Shown here: positions 26,968 to 37,200 of the stretch, piece by piece
Position numbering within the stretch: the first letter of the stretch is position 1
Layout of the letters: each line of letters opens with the position of its first letter
DNA from: Flavobacterium sp. Root186
Lineage (GTDB): Bacteria > Bacteroidota > Bacteroidia > Flavobacteriales > Flavobacteriaceae
Reading direction: 5' to 3'
Assembly: GCF_001428525.1 (NCBI RefSeq)
Contig: NZ_LMHW01000010.1
Span: 1,009,853-1,073,852 of the forward strand
DNA: 64,000 nucleotides
Notes under the pieces: generated by a model
The model's input: the letters and a program-made list of their open reading frames with translations, nothing else
Database searches by the model: none
Told to the model about the DNA's origin: nothing
Translations under genes and position numbers: made by a program

Positions 26968-26994
26968 CCTGCAAGGTTTTGGAAACCTTGCAGG
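26968..26994 (-). terminator. Hairpin after the sulfatase at 27008
   Basis: Perfect 12-bp arms CCTGCAAGGTTT/AAACCTTGCAGG with loop of three, 13 bp past the stop codon. A close relative follows the next sulfatase gene at 30782-30812. The U-tract is weak on the minus strand, so it is a repeat-derived hairpin that may end transcription. Confidence 0.55.
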
Positions 26995-27007
26995 ACTGTT
27001 GTAATTG

Positions 27008-28621
27008 TTACAAATCGACAAAGTATTTTTGTTTACCAAAATCAAATTCATAATAAGTTAGATTAGGCCAAAGTGGTTTGATCAATCCTTTTTCCCAGGT
27101 TTGTAAAGCGGTTTGTAATTCTTTTACTTTTTCAGGATTTTTTGCAGCCAGATCTGTAGTTTCAGATTTGTCTTTTGATAAATCATACAACCATTTTTCA
27201 TGCGTTTTTCCGCTGATGATTAATTTCCAGTCGCCGCTTCGAATTGCTTTTGCATCGCCTGAACGCCAATATAAATTTTTATGTGCTTCTTTATTGTTAT
27301 TGACGACATCTATTAAATCAACTCCGTCATAAACTCTGTCTTTTGGTAAACCGGAATGTGTAACGGCCGCGATTGTACTAAAAATATCCAAAGAACTTAC
27401 AGGAGTTTTATAAATAGTATGTGGTTTAATTTTTCCCTTCCACGAAAGTGTAAACGGAACATTTATACCGCCTTCAAAATGAGAAAATTTCCCGCCTTTT
27501 AATGGTGCGTTTGTTGTGGCAAAAGTATAATCGGCACCGCCATTGTCGCTGATGAAAAAGATTAAGGTGTTTTCTTCTAAACCTTCTTTTTTAACTTTTT
27601 CTCTAATTCTTCCAACGGCGTCATCAAGTGCGCTGATCATGGCAAAATACACGCGTTTATTTTCATCTTTTACATTCGGAAAGCGATCGTAATATTTTTT
27701 GCGAACCTGAAATGGTGTATGCGGCGCATTAAACGGAACATAAAGTAAAAACGGTTTGTTTTTATTTTTATCAATAAAAGCTTCAGCTTCATCAGCAAAG
27801 GTCTCGGTTAGATATTTTTTGTCTTTTATGATTGTCGTATCGCGGCGAATTTGTCCAATTCCAACACGGCCATTCCCCCAAATCATTTTATCGGTAAAAT
27901 CTTTATGATGATGATTTATGATATCTGGATTGTCATCTTCGGGCGTGTACAGCGAGAATGCCTGATAAAATCCGTAATGATAATCAAAACCTCTGTCTAA
28001 AGGAAAAAATCCTTTGTTATGACCCAAATGCCATTTCCCTATAATTGCTGTATTGTAACCTTGTTTTTTAGCTAAATCAGCAAAAGTAATTTCAGATTTT
28101 GGTAGACCCTGAGTAGCGATTGAAGCTTCGTTTGGATAGTTTATTTTATTATTTAATCGCCAGCTGTTAGTGTTGATTAAATATTTAAAAGCATAATATT
28201 CTAAATTATTTTTTGGATAACGATCTCCCGGCTGATATTCATGCCCAAAACGTTCCTGATAACGTCCGGTTAGTAATCCGGCACGCGATGGCGAACAAAT
28301 CGATGCCGAAACATATCCATCGGCAAAAGTTACTCCGGAAGCTGCAAGTGAATCAATTTGTGGTGTTGGAGTAGATTTTCCTCCGTAAAGAGAAATATCA
28401 TATTTGCCTAAATCATCGGCAACAAGAATGATAATGTTTGGCTTTTTTTCTGAAGCAGTATCTTTCTGTGCCAGAAATGCTGCTTTTCCTTCGGTTAGTT
28501 TTTCATCCGCTTTTATTAATGTTCCATCCGTATTTATGGGCCAGAATAAAAATGCTGCCAGTATAAGAAGCACCAATAAAATGGGTAGAATAATCTTGGT
28601 TATTTTTTTATAGTTTGCCAT
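27008..28621 (-). CDS. Sulfatase, membrane-anchored type I (CSPSR)
   Basis: The 537-aa protein begins with an uncleaved-looking anchor (residues 8-28, IILPILLVLLILAAFLFWP) and then a sulfatase domain: NIIILVADDLGKYDISLYG, Cys109 in CSPSRAGLLTGRYQERFG (formylglycine site), GKWHLGH and FISDNGGADY. The YQERFGHE stretch after the active site is typical of N-acetylgalactosamine/iduronate-like sulfatase subgroups, but substrate is not predictable. It is last in the operon after the rhodanese/thioredoxin gene (46-bp gap). Confidence 0.94.
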   Translation of the reverse strand: MANYKKITKIILPILLVLLILAAFLFWPINTDGTLIKADEKLTEGKAAFLAQKDTASEKKPNIIILVADDLGKYDISLYGGKSTPTPQIDSLAASGVTFADGYVSASICSPSRAGLLTGRYQERFGHEYQPGDRYPKNNLEYYAFKYLINTNSWRLNNKINYPNEASIATQGLPKSEITFADLAKKQGYNTAIIGKWHLGHNKGFFPLDRGFDYHYGFYQAFSLYTPEDDNPDIINHHHKDFTDKMIWGNGRVGIGQIRRDTTIIKDKKYLTETFADEAEAFIDKNKNKPFLLYVPFNAPHTPFQVRKKYYDRFPNVKDENKRVYFAMISALDDAVGRIREKVKKEGLEENTLIFFISDNGGADYTFATTNAPLKGGKFSHFEGGINVPFTLSWKGKIKPHTIYKTPVSSLDIFSTIAAVTHSGLPKDRVYDGVDLIDVVNNNKEAHKNLYWRSGDAKAIRSGDWKLIISGKTHEKWLYDLSKDKSETTDLAAKNPEKVKELQTALQTWEKGLIKPLWPNLTYYEFDFGKQKYFVDL

Positions 28622-28667
28622 TATGGTTAGTTTAGTTTTCGTGTATTTTAAGAATGATTATATGTAT

Positions 28668-29375
28668 TTATTTAGAAGCCAAAGCCACATCAACATCATT
28701 TTTCAAATCGCCTAAACCGTCTTTTTTGAAGATGATTTTACCATTTTGATATAAGATCAAAGTAGGGAAGACCTTTACGTTTTTTAAGTCGGCAATTACC
28801 TGCGGGCTGGTTTCTAACTCAATTTCTACGATTTTTAAATTTTCACCGTATTGAGTTCTAATGGTTTCCAAAACTGGTTTTACTTTTGTGCAGGCCCCAC
28901 AATATTTTGAGCCAATATCTACCAGAACGGTTTTATTATCGGCAATGATTTTATTGTATTCAGTTAAGGTCAGTTTGCTTTTAGAATTGGCATAAAAAGG
29001 TTTTCCGTTTCCAATCCAGTTGGCAATTCCGCCTTCTAAACTATAGGCTTCTTTAAAACCGTTTTTTAATAATGCATCAGCCAGCCAAACGCTTCTTCCG
29101 GCTCCGATAGAGTAGGTGAAAACAGGTCTTGATTTGTCTAATTTTGCCACTTGTTCTGCATAATCTTTGGACTCTAAATTAAAATTTACTGCTCCGTTAA
29201 TATGGTTTAAGGCAAATTCTTCCGGTCCTCTGGCATCAATTATCTGCGGTTTTTTTTCAACCTGAATTTTGCTGTAAAAAACATCTAATGAAACGGTATT
29301 TGAACTCTTATTCTGTGAAAATCCTACTATTGTAAAAAGCAGGATTAGCGTGGTAATACTTATTTTATTTTTCAT
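28668..29375 (-). CDS. Exported rhodanese-like/thioredoxin two-domain protein
   Basis: The 235-aa protein has a signal peptide (MKNKISITTLILLFTIVGFSQ), a rhodanese-like domain (about 25-125) and a thioredoxin domain (about 135-235). The rhodanese fold is clear (IIDARGPEEFALNHINGAVNF, SLEGGIANWIGNGKPF), but the active-site loop reads TYSIGAGRS with Ser89 where the sulfur-carrying Cys normally stands, so classical sulfurtransferase activity is unlikely. The thioredoxin domain keeps KYCGACTKVKP (Cys159/Cys162). A periplasmic thiol-redox or thioredoxin-guided role beside the sulfatase is plausible. It sits between the fatty-acid-hydroxylase-family gene (88-bp gap) and a sulfatase. Confidence 0.88.
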   Translation of the reverse strand: MKNKISITTLILLFTIVGFSQNKSSNTVSLDVFYSKIQVEKKPQIIDARGPEEFALNHINGAVNFNLESKDYAEQVAKLDKSRPVFTYSIGAGRSVWLADALLKNGFKEAYSLEGGIANWIGNGKPFYANSKSKLTLTEYNKIIADNKTVLVDIGSKYCGACTKVKPVLETIRTQYGENLKIVEIELETSPQVIADLKNVKVFPTLILYQNGKIIFKKDGLGDLKNDVDVALASK

Positions 29376-29463
29376 GATGGAAAGGTTTTGATAAAAGCTG
29401 GCAGCGTATTCAAGGTTAATTTGAATACACTGCCGTACTTTATATTTTTATTACTTTTTGAGA

Positions 29464-30531
29464 TTAAGCCTGCTCTAAAACCGGAGTTTGTTCAGCTGTT
29501 TCAGTTGCTTTTTCTACAGGTTTAGCTTTTAGTGGAAATGCCAATACACCGTCGGCAAGAGAACTTCCTTCTTTTTTAGATTTGAATATTGGCCATAAAA
29601 ATTGTGCGTACCATTCTTCCTGTTTGTATGATTTTGTTCCGTAAGATTCCGGGAATTTTCGTGTGATTAATCCGGTTCCGAAAATAACATCCCAAATGAA
29701 AAACATGTTTCCAAAGTTTCCTTTAAAGTGTCCAACACCGTCACCGCTGGTATCTGCGTGGTGTGCGTGGTGTGTTGCCGGAGTAGAAATTAATCTTTCT
29801 AAAACCCATGCAATTGGATGCAAAACTTTGTATTTGTAAAAAGGTTTGTCCCATGCAATGCTTGAGTGCGCGCCTAAAGTGATGAAACTTTTAATTACTA
29901 AAACAAATAAAGCCGGTAATCCTAAACCTAAATAGGTTAAAGTTGCAGTCAAATAAATTTGAGAAAAGAATACGGTATAAATAAAGTTTTGTCGTGAAGC
30001 CATTGCCATTCCCATATATGGAGCGGAGTGGTGCGTTCTGTGAAAACGCCATAAAAACGGAACTTGATGGTGCAATCTGTGGTACCAATACTGCGTTAAA
30101 TCATCGGCAATTGCGATTAGAAAAAATCCTCCCCAAAACGGAACCCATGACAATGCATTAGCAGCATTTGGCAATAAATAGGGTAAAGCTGTTAAGCTGA
30201 AAAATGCAATTACCGGAGGCAAAAGTAATTTTGGTGCTAAGAAACAAACAATATCTATTTTGCGTTCTTCGCCCGTCCATTCGTCATCATAAAGACCGGC
30301 CGCAAATTCGATAATTCCTAAAACTACCATAAATACAATTAATCCCCAGGTTCTAATATGCTGAAACACGGGTTGTGCAAATTCTAAAAATGATGGTAAA
30401 GTAAGGTGAGATTCGCTCACAAGACCATTTGTTAGTTTAAAGTAAAGATAAATTGCTACAACCGGTAAGCTGTATATAAATAGACTAATGGTTAAGTCTC
30501 TTGTTAGTTTTTCTTTTTGAACTATTGCCAT
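29464..30531 (-). CDS. Fatty acid hydroxylase/sterol desaturase family protein
   Basis: This 355-aa integral membrane protein has about six hydrophobic segments and the di-iron histidine boxes HRLHH (151-155), HRTHH (164-168) and HHAHH (254-258). The family hydroxylates or desaturates lipids using O2. A substrate cannot be named; it is not evidence for sterols. It lies 6 bp downstream of a 39-aa membrane peptide gene and upstream of the rhodanese/thioredoxin and sulfatase genes. Flavobacteria make sulfonolipids, so modification of a sulfur lipid is a possible but untested link to its sulfur-themed operon. Confidence 0.9.
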   Translation of the reverse strand: MAIVQKEKLTRDLTISLFIYSLPVVAIYLYFKLTNGLVSESHLTLPSFLEFAQPVFQHIRTWGLIVFMVVLGIIEFAAGLYDDEWTGEERKIDIVCFLAPKLLLPPVIAFFSLTALPYLLPNAANALSWVPFWGGFFLIAIADDLTQYWYHRLHHQVPFLWRFHRTHHSAPYMGMAMASRQNFIYTVFFSQIYLTATLTYLGLGLPALFVLVIKSFITLGAHSSIAWDKPFYKYKVLHPIAWVLERLISTPATHHAHHADTSGDGVGHFKGNFGNMFFIWDVIFGTGLITRKFPESYGTKSYKQEEWYAQFLWPIFKSKKEGSSLADGVLAFPLKAKPVEKATETAEQTPVLEQA

Positions 30532-30537
30532 GATTTC

Positions 30538-30657
30538 TTATTTTAAAAATTGATTAATTAATACTAATCCTCCGGCTAAAATTACCAGCGGAACTAAAAA
30601 TACAATTGCCCCAACGACAATCTTTTTTCCTATAATTTCATAATCTACTCGTTTCAT
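30538..30657 (-). CDS. 39-aa single-span membrane peptide
   Basis: The minus-strand frame ATG 30657 to TAA 30538 encodes 39 residues, beginning MKRVDYEIIGKKIVVGAIVF and ending LVLINQFLK: a charged N terminus, one 20-residue hydrophobic span and a short polar tail. The A-rich sequence before the ATG and the 6-bp gap to the next gene (start 30531) argue for a real, co-transcribed gene. I do not recognise a family. It is the first gene behind the third copy of the sulfur promoter motif (30701-30720). Confidence 0.7.
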   Translation of the reverse strand: MKRVDYEIIGKKIVVGAIVFLVPLVILAGGLVLINQFLK

Positions 30658-30700
30658 ATCTTTTTGAATTTTAATATGTTAATGTAAAAATAAATAATTA

Positions 30701-30720
30701 AACTTCTAATTCTATGGATA
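30701..30720 (-). promoter_or_regulatory. Sulfur promoter motif, copy C (degenerate)
   Basis: On the minus strand it reads TATCCATAGAATTAGAAGTT, matching the core ATAGAATTAG of copies A and B, 44 bp before the ATG of the 39-aa ORF. No cysteine-codon small ORF lies between it and the gene, so this operon may be under the same regulator without the leader control. Confidence 0.45.
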
Positions 30721-30781
30721 TAGTCGAGTTTTATTTTTTATTTTTTCACTAATTTGTTAGAATCTTTTGTTTTTATTGAAA

Positions 30782-30812
30782 AACCTACAAGGTTTTGAAA
30801 ACCTTGCAGGTT
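30782..30812 (-). terminator. Hairpin after the sulfatase at 30823
   Basis: Fifteen-bp arms (30782-30796 and 30798-30812, core CAAGGTTTT/AAAACCTTG) with one mismatch, 11 bp past the stop. It is related to the hairpin at 26968-26994. Confidence 0.55.
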
Positions 30813-30822
30813 GTGAAAATGA

Positions 30823-32745
30823 TTATTTTGCAGCTTCTGTATCTGCAGGTTTAGTTACTTGTTTCACTAAATCTTGCAGTGTTTTACCTTTGTCAGCTCC
30901 ACTATTGTGAATTCTTCTGTTGTAAACATCCTGCCAGTCAATCAATGGATAAACATTGTTTTCTTTTGCCTGCTCATCAAACAATTTTTGAAGTTCAGCC
31001 AGTTTTTCAGGATATTTTTTAGCCAGGTTGTTACGTTCGTTAAAATCTTCGTTTAAGTTGTATAATTCCCAAACATCAGTATCAAAATTGCTTGCAGCCG
31101 GTTTTTCGTTTTTACCTAATGATTGTTTTACAGCAAATGAATCAGGTAAATGTGCCGCAGCCGCTTTCCATCCATCTTTATAAATAGCTCTGTTTCCAAA
31201 AATGTAGTAATATTGAACTTTGTGTAGGGATTCTGCTTTTGGATTTTCTATAGAAGCCTGAAATGATGAACCCTGAATAATGTCTTGTTTAATTCCTTTG
31301 ATATATTCAGGAGCTTTAATTCCTGCAATTTCTAAAGTTGTTGGCAGTAAATCTGTTACGTGGCTGTATTGATTTCTGATTCCGCCTTTTTCTTTAATTC
31401 CGTTTGGATAAAAAACAATTAACGGATTACGAGTTCCACCTTCAGAATGTGCATCTTGTTTCCAGTTTTTGAAAGGAACGTTTGTGGCCTGAGCCCATCC
31501 TAATGGATAGTTAGTATTTAAACCTTTTGCAGTTCCAATTTCTCCAATATTATTTAAATTGCTTTGAAGATTTTCTGCTTCTGTTTTTCCTTGAGAGAAT
31601 AAACTTTGGTTAATTGTTCCTTGTAAAGTTCCTTCTTTACTTGCTCCATTATCGCCAATTGCAACAAAAATCAAAGTGTTGTCAAGTTGGTTGCTTTCTT
31701 TCAGATAATTTACAACTCTTCCAATTTCAGCATCTGTATAAGTCAGGAATCCAGCGTATGTTTCCATGAATCTTGCGTATACTTTCTTTTCATCCGGAGT
31801 TAACTTTTTCCATTCTGTAATAAGCGCATTACGTTCTGGTAATACCGCATTAGCAGGAACAACACCTAATTTCTTTTGGTTTGCCAATACTTTTTCACGG
31901 TACACATCATAACCTTCGTCAAATTTTCCTTTATAAGGCTCGATCCATTTTTCAGCAACCTGATGAGGTGCATGAACGGCTCCCGGCGCATAGTATAAAA
32001 AGAATGGTTTTCCAGGTGCTGCTTTTTGCTGTTTCTGGATATAGCTGATTGCTTTATCTGTAATTAATTCATTTAAGTGACGCCCATCAGGTTTAACATG
32101 TGCCTGATCTTCCACTAAATCAGGGTTGTATTGATCTGTTTGCGATCCAAGGAATCCATAGAAATGATCAAAACCTTTTCCGGTTGGCCATCTGTCAAAA
32201 GGTCCGGCGTCTGTAGCATCTTCATCTGGAGTTACACCATATTTACCAACTGCAAAAGTGTTGTATCCGTTTTCGCGTAAAATCTCTGCAATTGTTCCTT
32301 TATCAGATGGAATTCTTCCGTCCCAGCCAGGAAAACCAGCCGATAAAATTGTGTGTGAAAATCCGCTTTCGTGTACTCTTCCGGAATTTCTTCCCGTTAA
32401 TAATGCTGCACGTGTTGGTGCACAAATTGCCGTTGTATGAAAGTTGGTATAACGTAAACCGTTATTAGCCAGATTTTCAAAAGTAGGAGTTTGGATTAAC
32501 CCGCCAAAAGCACTTGCAGCTCCAAATCCAACATCATCTAATAAAATCCAAACAATATTTGGCGCACCTTTTGGCGCCTTTACAGGATCTGGCCAATATT
32601 CTTTAGAATCGGCTAATGTTTTACCAATTGTTCCTTTGAACTCTTGAGTTTCTTGTGCAAAGCCAAATTGTGCAATTAGCAATGCAGTAATCAAAAGCCC
32701 TTTCTTTGGGCTTTTGATAGCGATGGTATTTTTAAAATTTTTCAT
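30823..32745 (-). CDS. Arylsulfatase (CAPTR type, large)
   Basis: The 640-aa secreted enzyme has a signal at residues 15-31 (GLLITALLIAQFGFAQ). Sulfatase landmarks: NIVWILLDDVGFGAASAFGG, Cys108 in CAPTRAALLTGRNSGRVHESGF (formylglycine site), GKYGV in place of the usual GKWH(L/V)G, and VAIGDNGASKEG. The C-terminal region is rich in Lys and ends in DTEAAK. It closes the SusC-SusD-sulfatase operon (31 bp after susD). The transporter pair probably brings in the sulfated substrate or product, and this enzyme frees sulfate. Confidence 0.94.
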   Translation of the reverse strand: MKNFKNTIAIKSPKKGLLITALLIAQFGFAQETQEFKGTIGKTLADSKEYWPDPVKAPKGAPNIVWILLDDVGFGAASAFGGLIQTPTFENLANNGLRYTNFHTTAICAPTRAALLTGRNSGRVHESGFSHTILSAGFPGWDGRIPSDKGTIAEILRENGYNTFAVGKYGVTPDEDATDAGPFDRWPTGKGFDHFYGFLGSQTDQYNPDLVEDQAHVKPDGRHLNELITDKAISYIQKQQKAAPGKPFFLYYAPGAVHAPHQVAEKWIEPYKGKFDEGYDVYREKVLANQKKLGVVPANAVLPERNALITEWKKLTPDEKKVYARFMETYAGFLTYTDAEIGRVVNYLKESNQLDNTLIFVAIGDNGASKEGTLQGTINQSLFSQGKTEAENLQSNLNNIGEIGTAKGLNTNYPLGWAQATNVPFKNWKQDAHSEGGTRNPLIVFYPNGIKEKGGIRNQYSHVTDLLPTTLEIAGIKAPEYIKGIKQDIIQGSSFQASIENPKAESLHKVQYYYIFGNRAIYKDGWKAAAAHLPDSFAVKQSLGKNEKPAASNFDTDVWELYNLNEDFNERNNLAKKYPEKLAELQKLFDEQAKENNVYPLIDWQDVYNRRIHNSGADKGKTLQDLVKQVTKPADTEAAK

Positions 32746-32775
32746 TATTTAATAGTTTTTTGGATTGTAGTTTAA

Positions 32776-34248
32776 TTAATATCCAGGGTTTTGCGGTAAA
32801 CCAACTGGGTCAATATTTCTTTCACTCTGTGGAATCGGATAAAGATTATTTTTTTCAGAAACTGAGTTTTTAGCTGTAACTTTTTTGATTTCTGTAACTA
32901 AAGTTCCCCAGCGTACTAAGTCAAACCAGCGTTGTCCTTCCTGAACAAATTCTTTTTTGCGTTCTTCCTGAATTGCAGATCTAAAAGAGGTTTGGTTTAA
33001 TCCAGCTAAATCTACAGTTGCATCTGGTGTTGTAATTGGTTTTCCGTAAGCTCTTCTTCTTACCTGATTAATTAATTCATAAGCTTCTGCAGTTGGTGCA
33101 CCTTGCTCATTTATCGATTCTGCCAATGATAATAAGATGTCTGCATAACGAATTAAAGGGAAATTGATCGCTACGTTTCCTGGAGTAGCCAAATTGGTTA
33201 AATCCAGATATTTTTTAAAGATTGGTTTAGGGAAAGTATACAAAGTTCCGGTTGTTGGGTTAAGCAGTTGTTTTGCGTAACTTACATCTCTACGTGTATC
33301 TCCGGTTTCATAAATATCATAAAATAAAGCTACGTCTGAGATAATATCTGCCGGTTCTGTTGCTGTAAATCCCGTAAAAGATGTTGCTTGGAATGTACTT
33401 CCGCTAGATCCATTTCCAGCTTGGTTTGGCTCAAACTGAACAGAGAAAATATGTTCTTTTCCGTTCTTTTTTGTTTTTGTGAAAATATCCTGGAAGTTTT
33501 CGAATAAAGCATAACCATATCCGCCGTTAATTACTTCTCTTGCTTTTAAAATGGCATTTGGATAATCTTTTCTTGTCAAATACACTTTTGCTAAAATTGC
33601 TTTTGCAGCTCCAGACGTAGCACGTCCGGCATCTGCAGCAGTATAAGTTGCAGGTAAGCTTTCGGCAGCAGTCAAATCTGAAATAATCTGCGCATAAACT
33701 TCATCGACAGTCGCTCTTCTTGATTTTAAACTTTCTAACTGAATAGAAGTTGGTTCATGCAAAACAATTGGAACACCGCCCCAAAGACGAACTGCCTGAA
33801 AATAAAGCAATCCGCGGATAAATTTAGCTTCGTTGATTAATCTTGTTTTTACAACTTCAGATCCAGATACTTTTGGGATATTATCAATAGAAACATTGGC
33901 TCTGTTAATTCCTGCATATATTTGTCTCCAAGCTACCTGAACACGGTCTGAAGTAGCATCGTGAGTCAAACTGCTCAAAGCTCTAACCTGAGGGTTCGTT
34001 GCCGAAACTCCTGCTGCAGCATAATCTGAAGCCATGTCTGTCAGGAAATAAAGGTTTCTGCCAAATAAACTCTGTTCTCCCGGATCAAGGCTTAATGATG
34101 CATAAACGGCAGTTACACTGGCAACGGCGTCATCCTGGGTGATGAAGTAATTATCTTCGGTTACAAAAGAGGTTGGTGTTACCTCCAGATCTGTGCACGA
34201 TACAAATAGTCCGGCACTTAAAAGGAATGTTATTATAATCTTTTTCAT
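32776..34248 (-). CDS. SusD/RagB family lipoprotein
   Basis: The 490-aa protein has a lipoprotein signal MKKIIITFLLSAGLFVSC. SusD-fold stretches include LINEAKFIRGLLYFQAVRLWGGVPIV, ATSGAAKAILAKVYLTRKDYPNAILKAREVI, RYADILLSLAESINEQG and the C-terminal EERKKEFVQEGQRWFDLVRWG...NPGY. It is the surface lid of the TonB-dependent transporter encoded 18 bp upstream. Clustering with sulfatases under the cysteine-codon leader suggests an organosulfur substrate. Confidence 0.95.
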   Translation of the reverse strand: MKKIIITFLLSAGLFVSCTDLEVTPTSFVTEDNYFITQDDAVASVTAVYASLSLDPGEQSLFGRNLYFLTDMASDYAAAGVSATNPQVRALSSLTHDATSDRVQVAWRQIYAGINRANVSIDNIPKVSGSEVVKTRLINEAKFIRGLLYFQAVRLWGGVPIVLHEPTSIQLESLKSRRATVDEVYAQIISDLTAAESLPATYTAADAGRATSGAAKAILAKVYLTRKDYPNAILKAREVINGGYGYALFENFQDIFTKTKKNGKEHIFSVQFEPNQAGNGSSGSTFQATSFTGFTATEPADIISDVALFYDIYETGDTRRDVSYAKQLLNPTTGTLYTFPKPIFKKYLDLTNLATPGNVAINFPLIRYADILLSLAESINEQGAPTAEAYELINQVRRRAYGKPITTPDATVDLAGLNQTSFRSAIQEERKKEFVQEGQRWFDLVRWGTLVTEIKKVTAKNSVSEKNNLYPIPQSERNIDPVGLPQNPGY

Positions 34249-34265
34249 TTTATATATTTTTTTAC

Positions 34266-37200
34266 TTAGAAAGTTACGTTCAAGCCCGAGATGAATGTTT
34301 TTGAGTTTGGATAAGAGCCAAAATCAATTCCGGGATATAAGTTGTTTTGTTCGTATGAACTTACCTCCGGGTCATAACCAGAGTATTTTGTCCAGGTAAT
34401 TAGGTTTTCTGCTGAAACGTAGAATTTCACGCTTTTTGTTCCCAGTTTTTTAGAAACACTTTTGGGTAAAGTATAACCTAGAGTGATTAATTTTAATCGT
34501 AAGAAAGAAGCATCTTCTACATAACGCTCAGAAACAATTCCTAACGGAGAACTTGTTGCTCTTGGAATTTCATTGCTTGGATTTGTTGGTGTCCAGCGAT
34601 CTTCTAATGTTACATTAGCATTTGTTCCAAGAGTAGAAATCTCTAACTGCTGATTTAAAGCGTTGAAGATTTTTCCTCCGTATGAACCTTGGAAAGAGAA
34701 ATTCAAATCAAAATCATGATAAGAAATTGTGTTGCTGAAACTTCCAACAAATTTTGGCTGAGATGAACCTAAATCGCCTTTGTCAAGAGCTGTAATTACA
34801 CCATCTCCGTTTGTATCAACATATTTTCTGTCTCCTACTTTTGTATTTGCTAAACTGTTGATTTTTGGTTGGGTATTAACTTCTTCCTGAGTTTGGAAAA
34901 TTCCGTTTGTTCTGTATCCCCAGAAAGTTCCTAATGGTAATCCAACTTTTACCGTAACCGGCTGCTGCTGTAATAAAGAACCGTTTGGTACTACAGGAAA
35001 GAATTGATCAACACCATTTCCGATAGCTACCACTTTATTTCTATTAGCAGAAAAAACAATATTAGAGTTCCATGAGAAGTTTTCAGTTTTTAGGTTTTCA
35101 GTTGTTAAACCAATTTCGATACCTTTATTTTCAACACCTCCAATATTTTGAAGAACACTTGCATATCCTGAAGTTAACGGCACAGGAACGCTGATTAATA
35201 AATCGTTTGTTTTTTTGTAATACACATCAAAAACAAAATTGATTTTTCTGTCTAAAAGAGATAAATCTAAACCAACATTATACTGGTTTGTTTTTTCCCA
35301 CTTCAAATCCGGATTTGCTAATCGGGTAGGAGCAAGTCCTGTGTATAATGTTCCTCCAAAAGAATAGTTTACAGAACCCATTTGAGCTAAAGCAAGGTAA
35401 TTTCCAATTTCCTGATTTCCTGTAGTTCCGGCAGTAATTCTAAGTTTAGCTTCGGTTACACCTTTGATATTGTTTGCAAATTCTTCATCAGTGATATTCC
35501 AGGAGAAACCTGCTGATGGGAAATAACCCCAAAGTGATTCAGAACCAAATCTTGAAGATCCATCTGCACGAGCAGAAAGTGTAAAGTTATATTTTCCTTT
35601 ATAAGAGTAATTTACTCTCGCAAGCCATGATTTTAAAACACTTTCGTATGCATCGCTGTATGGTTTTACTGCCACACCATCTTGTAACGCATTATAAGTA
35701 TTAGCATCATTTATAAAAGTATTTGATCCTGCTGTAACTACTTCTCCTTTAGTGTATTGAAGCGTATAACCTCCTAAAGCTGAGAATTTATGGCTTTCGC
35801 CGAAGTTGGTATTATAGTTCAACGTATTTTCATTTAATACAGAACTAACCAATCTGTCCCCAACAGAAGCCACACCTTTTGTTCCTGCACCATTTGATGT
35901 ATTTGCAGGAGCGTAATAATTTTGTTTTGTATCGATTACGTCACCGCTTACCGCAACTTTGGCGGTAAGTTTTTTAGTGATTTTGTACTCACCAAATAAA
36001 CTGGTTAGAATTCTATTGATTTTAGTTTCGTTTATAGTATTTTCCAAATCATTAATAGGGTTTGGAACATAACCATTTACAGAAGTTGCGTATGGATTGT
36101 TAGTTACATTATAACTTCCGTTTTCATTTCTAATTGGCACTACAGGAGCAGTCAGTAAAACACTAACCAAAGGATTTGGATTTCTTCCTCCGCTGCCATT
36201 ATTTGCAACACCATTAGAAAGTGAGTTACTATAATTGGCATTAATACCAAATTTAAAGTTTTGAGAATAGTTTCTTTCGTAATTGATACGAAGAGAGATA
36301 CGTCTAAAATCAGATCCCAGAACAATACCTTCCTGATCAAAATATCCTGCAGAAACGGCATATCTTGACCTTTCATCCCCGCCTGAAAAAGACAATTGAT
36401 GATTTTGAACCGGAGCTGCAGTTCTAAAAGCAGCATCCTGCCAGTCGTAGCTTCCAGAAGTTTTAAAAGCTTCTATCTGTGCCGCAGAAAAAGAAGGAGC
36501 CTGACCAATACTTGCCTGAACATCATTTCGCAAACTTGCCCATTGGCTGGCATTCATCACGTGAAGTTTTTTAGATACATTTTGGAACCCAAAATAACCT
36601 TGATAAGAAATATTATCCTGTCCCTTTGTTCCTTTTTTAGTTGTAATAATAACAACACCATTTGCACCACGTGAACCGTAAATTGCAGTCGCAGAGGCAT
36701 CTTTTAGAACTTCGATAGATTCAATATCGGCTGGGTTTATGGTCGATAATACGTTTAAGCTCGCTCCGGCGTTAGCAACTCCGGCAGAGCTGTTTGCGTT
36801 GTCATTGTAAATTAAAATTCCGTCTACAACATATAAAGGTTCGTTACCCGCTGTGATTGAGTTCCCTCCACGAATACGTACACTTGATGAAGCGCCCGGG
36901 CGACCTGAACTTTGTGTAACTACCACACCGGCAACAGCGCCTCGTAATAAATTATCTGCTGATGAGGTTACCTGAGATAAATTGGCTTTTGGTACAGAAG
37001 CTACAGAACCGGTAATGTCTTTTCTCTTTTGAGTTCCGTAACCCACAACAACTAATTCGTCTAGTTCTTGCCTTTCTTCTTTTAAATGAATCGTAACCGG
37101 ATTTTTCTCTACTATAATTTCTAGTTTCTTATATCCTATGTAACTTACGATTAAGGTGTAAGGAAATTTCTGACCCGTTTGAAAATAAAATTTTCCTTCA

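Noticed and set aside
29464..30531. Sterol metabolism role for the 'sterol desaturase' family protein
   Set aside because: The histidine boxes define only the wider fatty-acid-hydroxylase superfamily, and nothing nearby concerns sterols.
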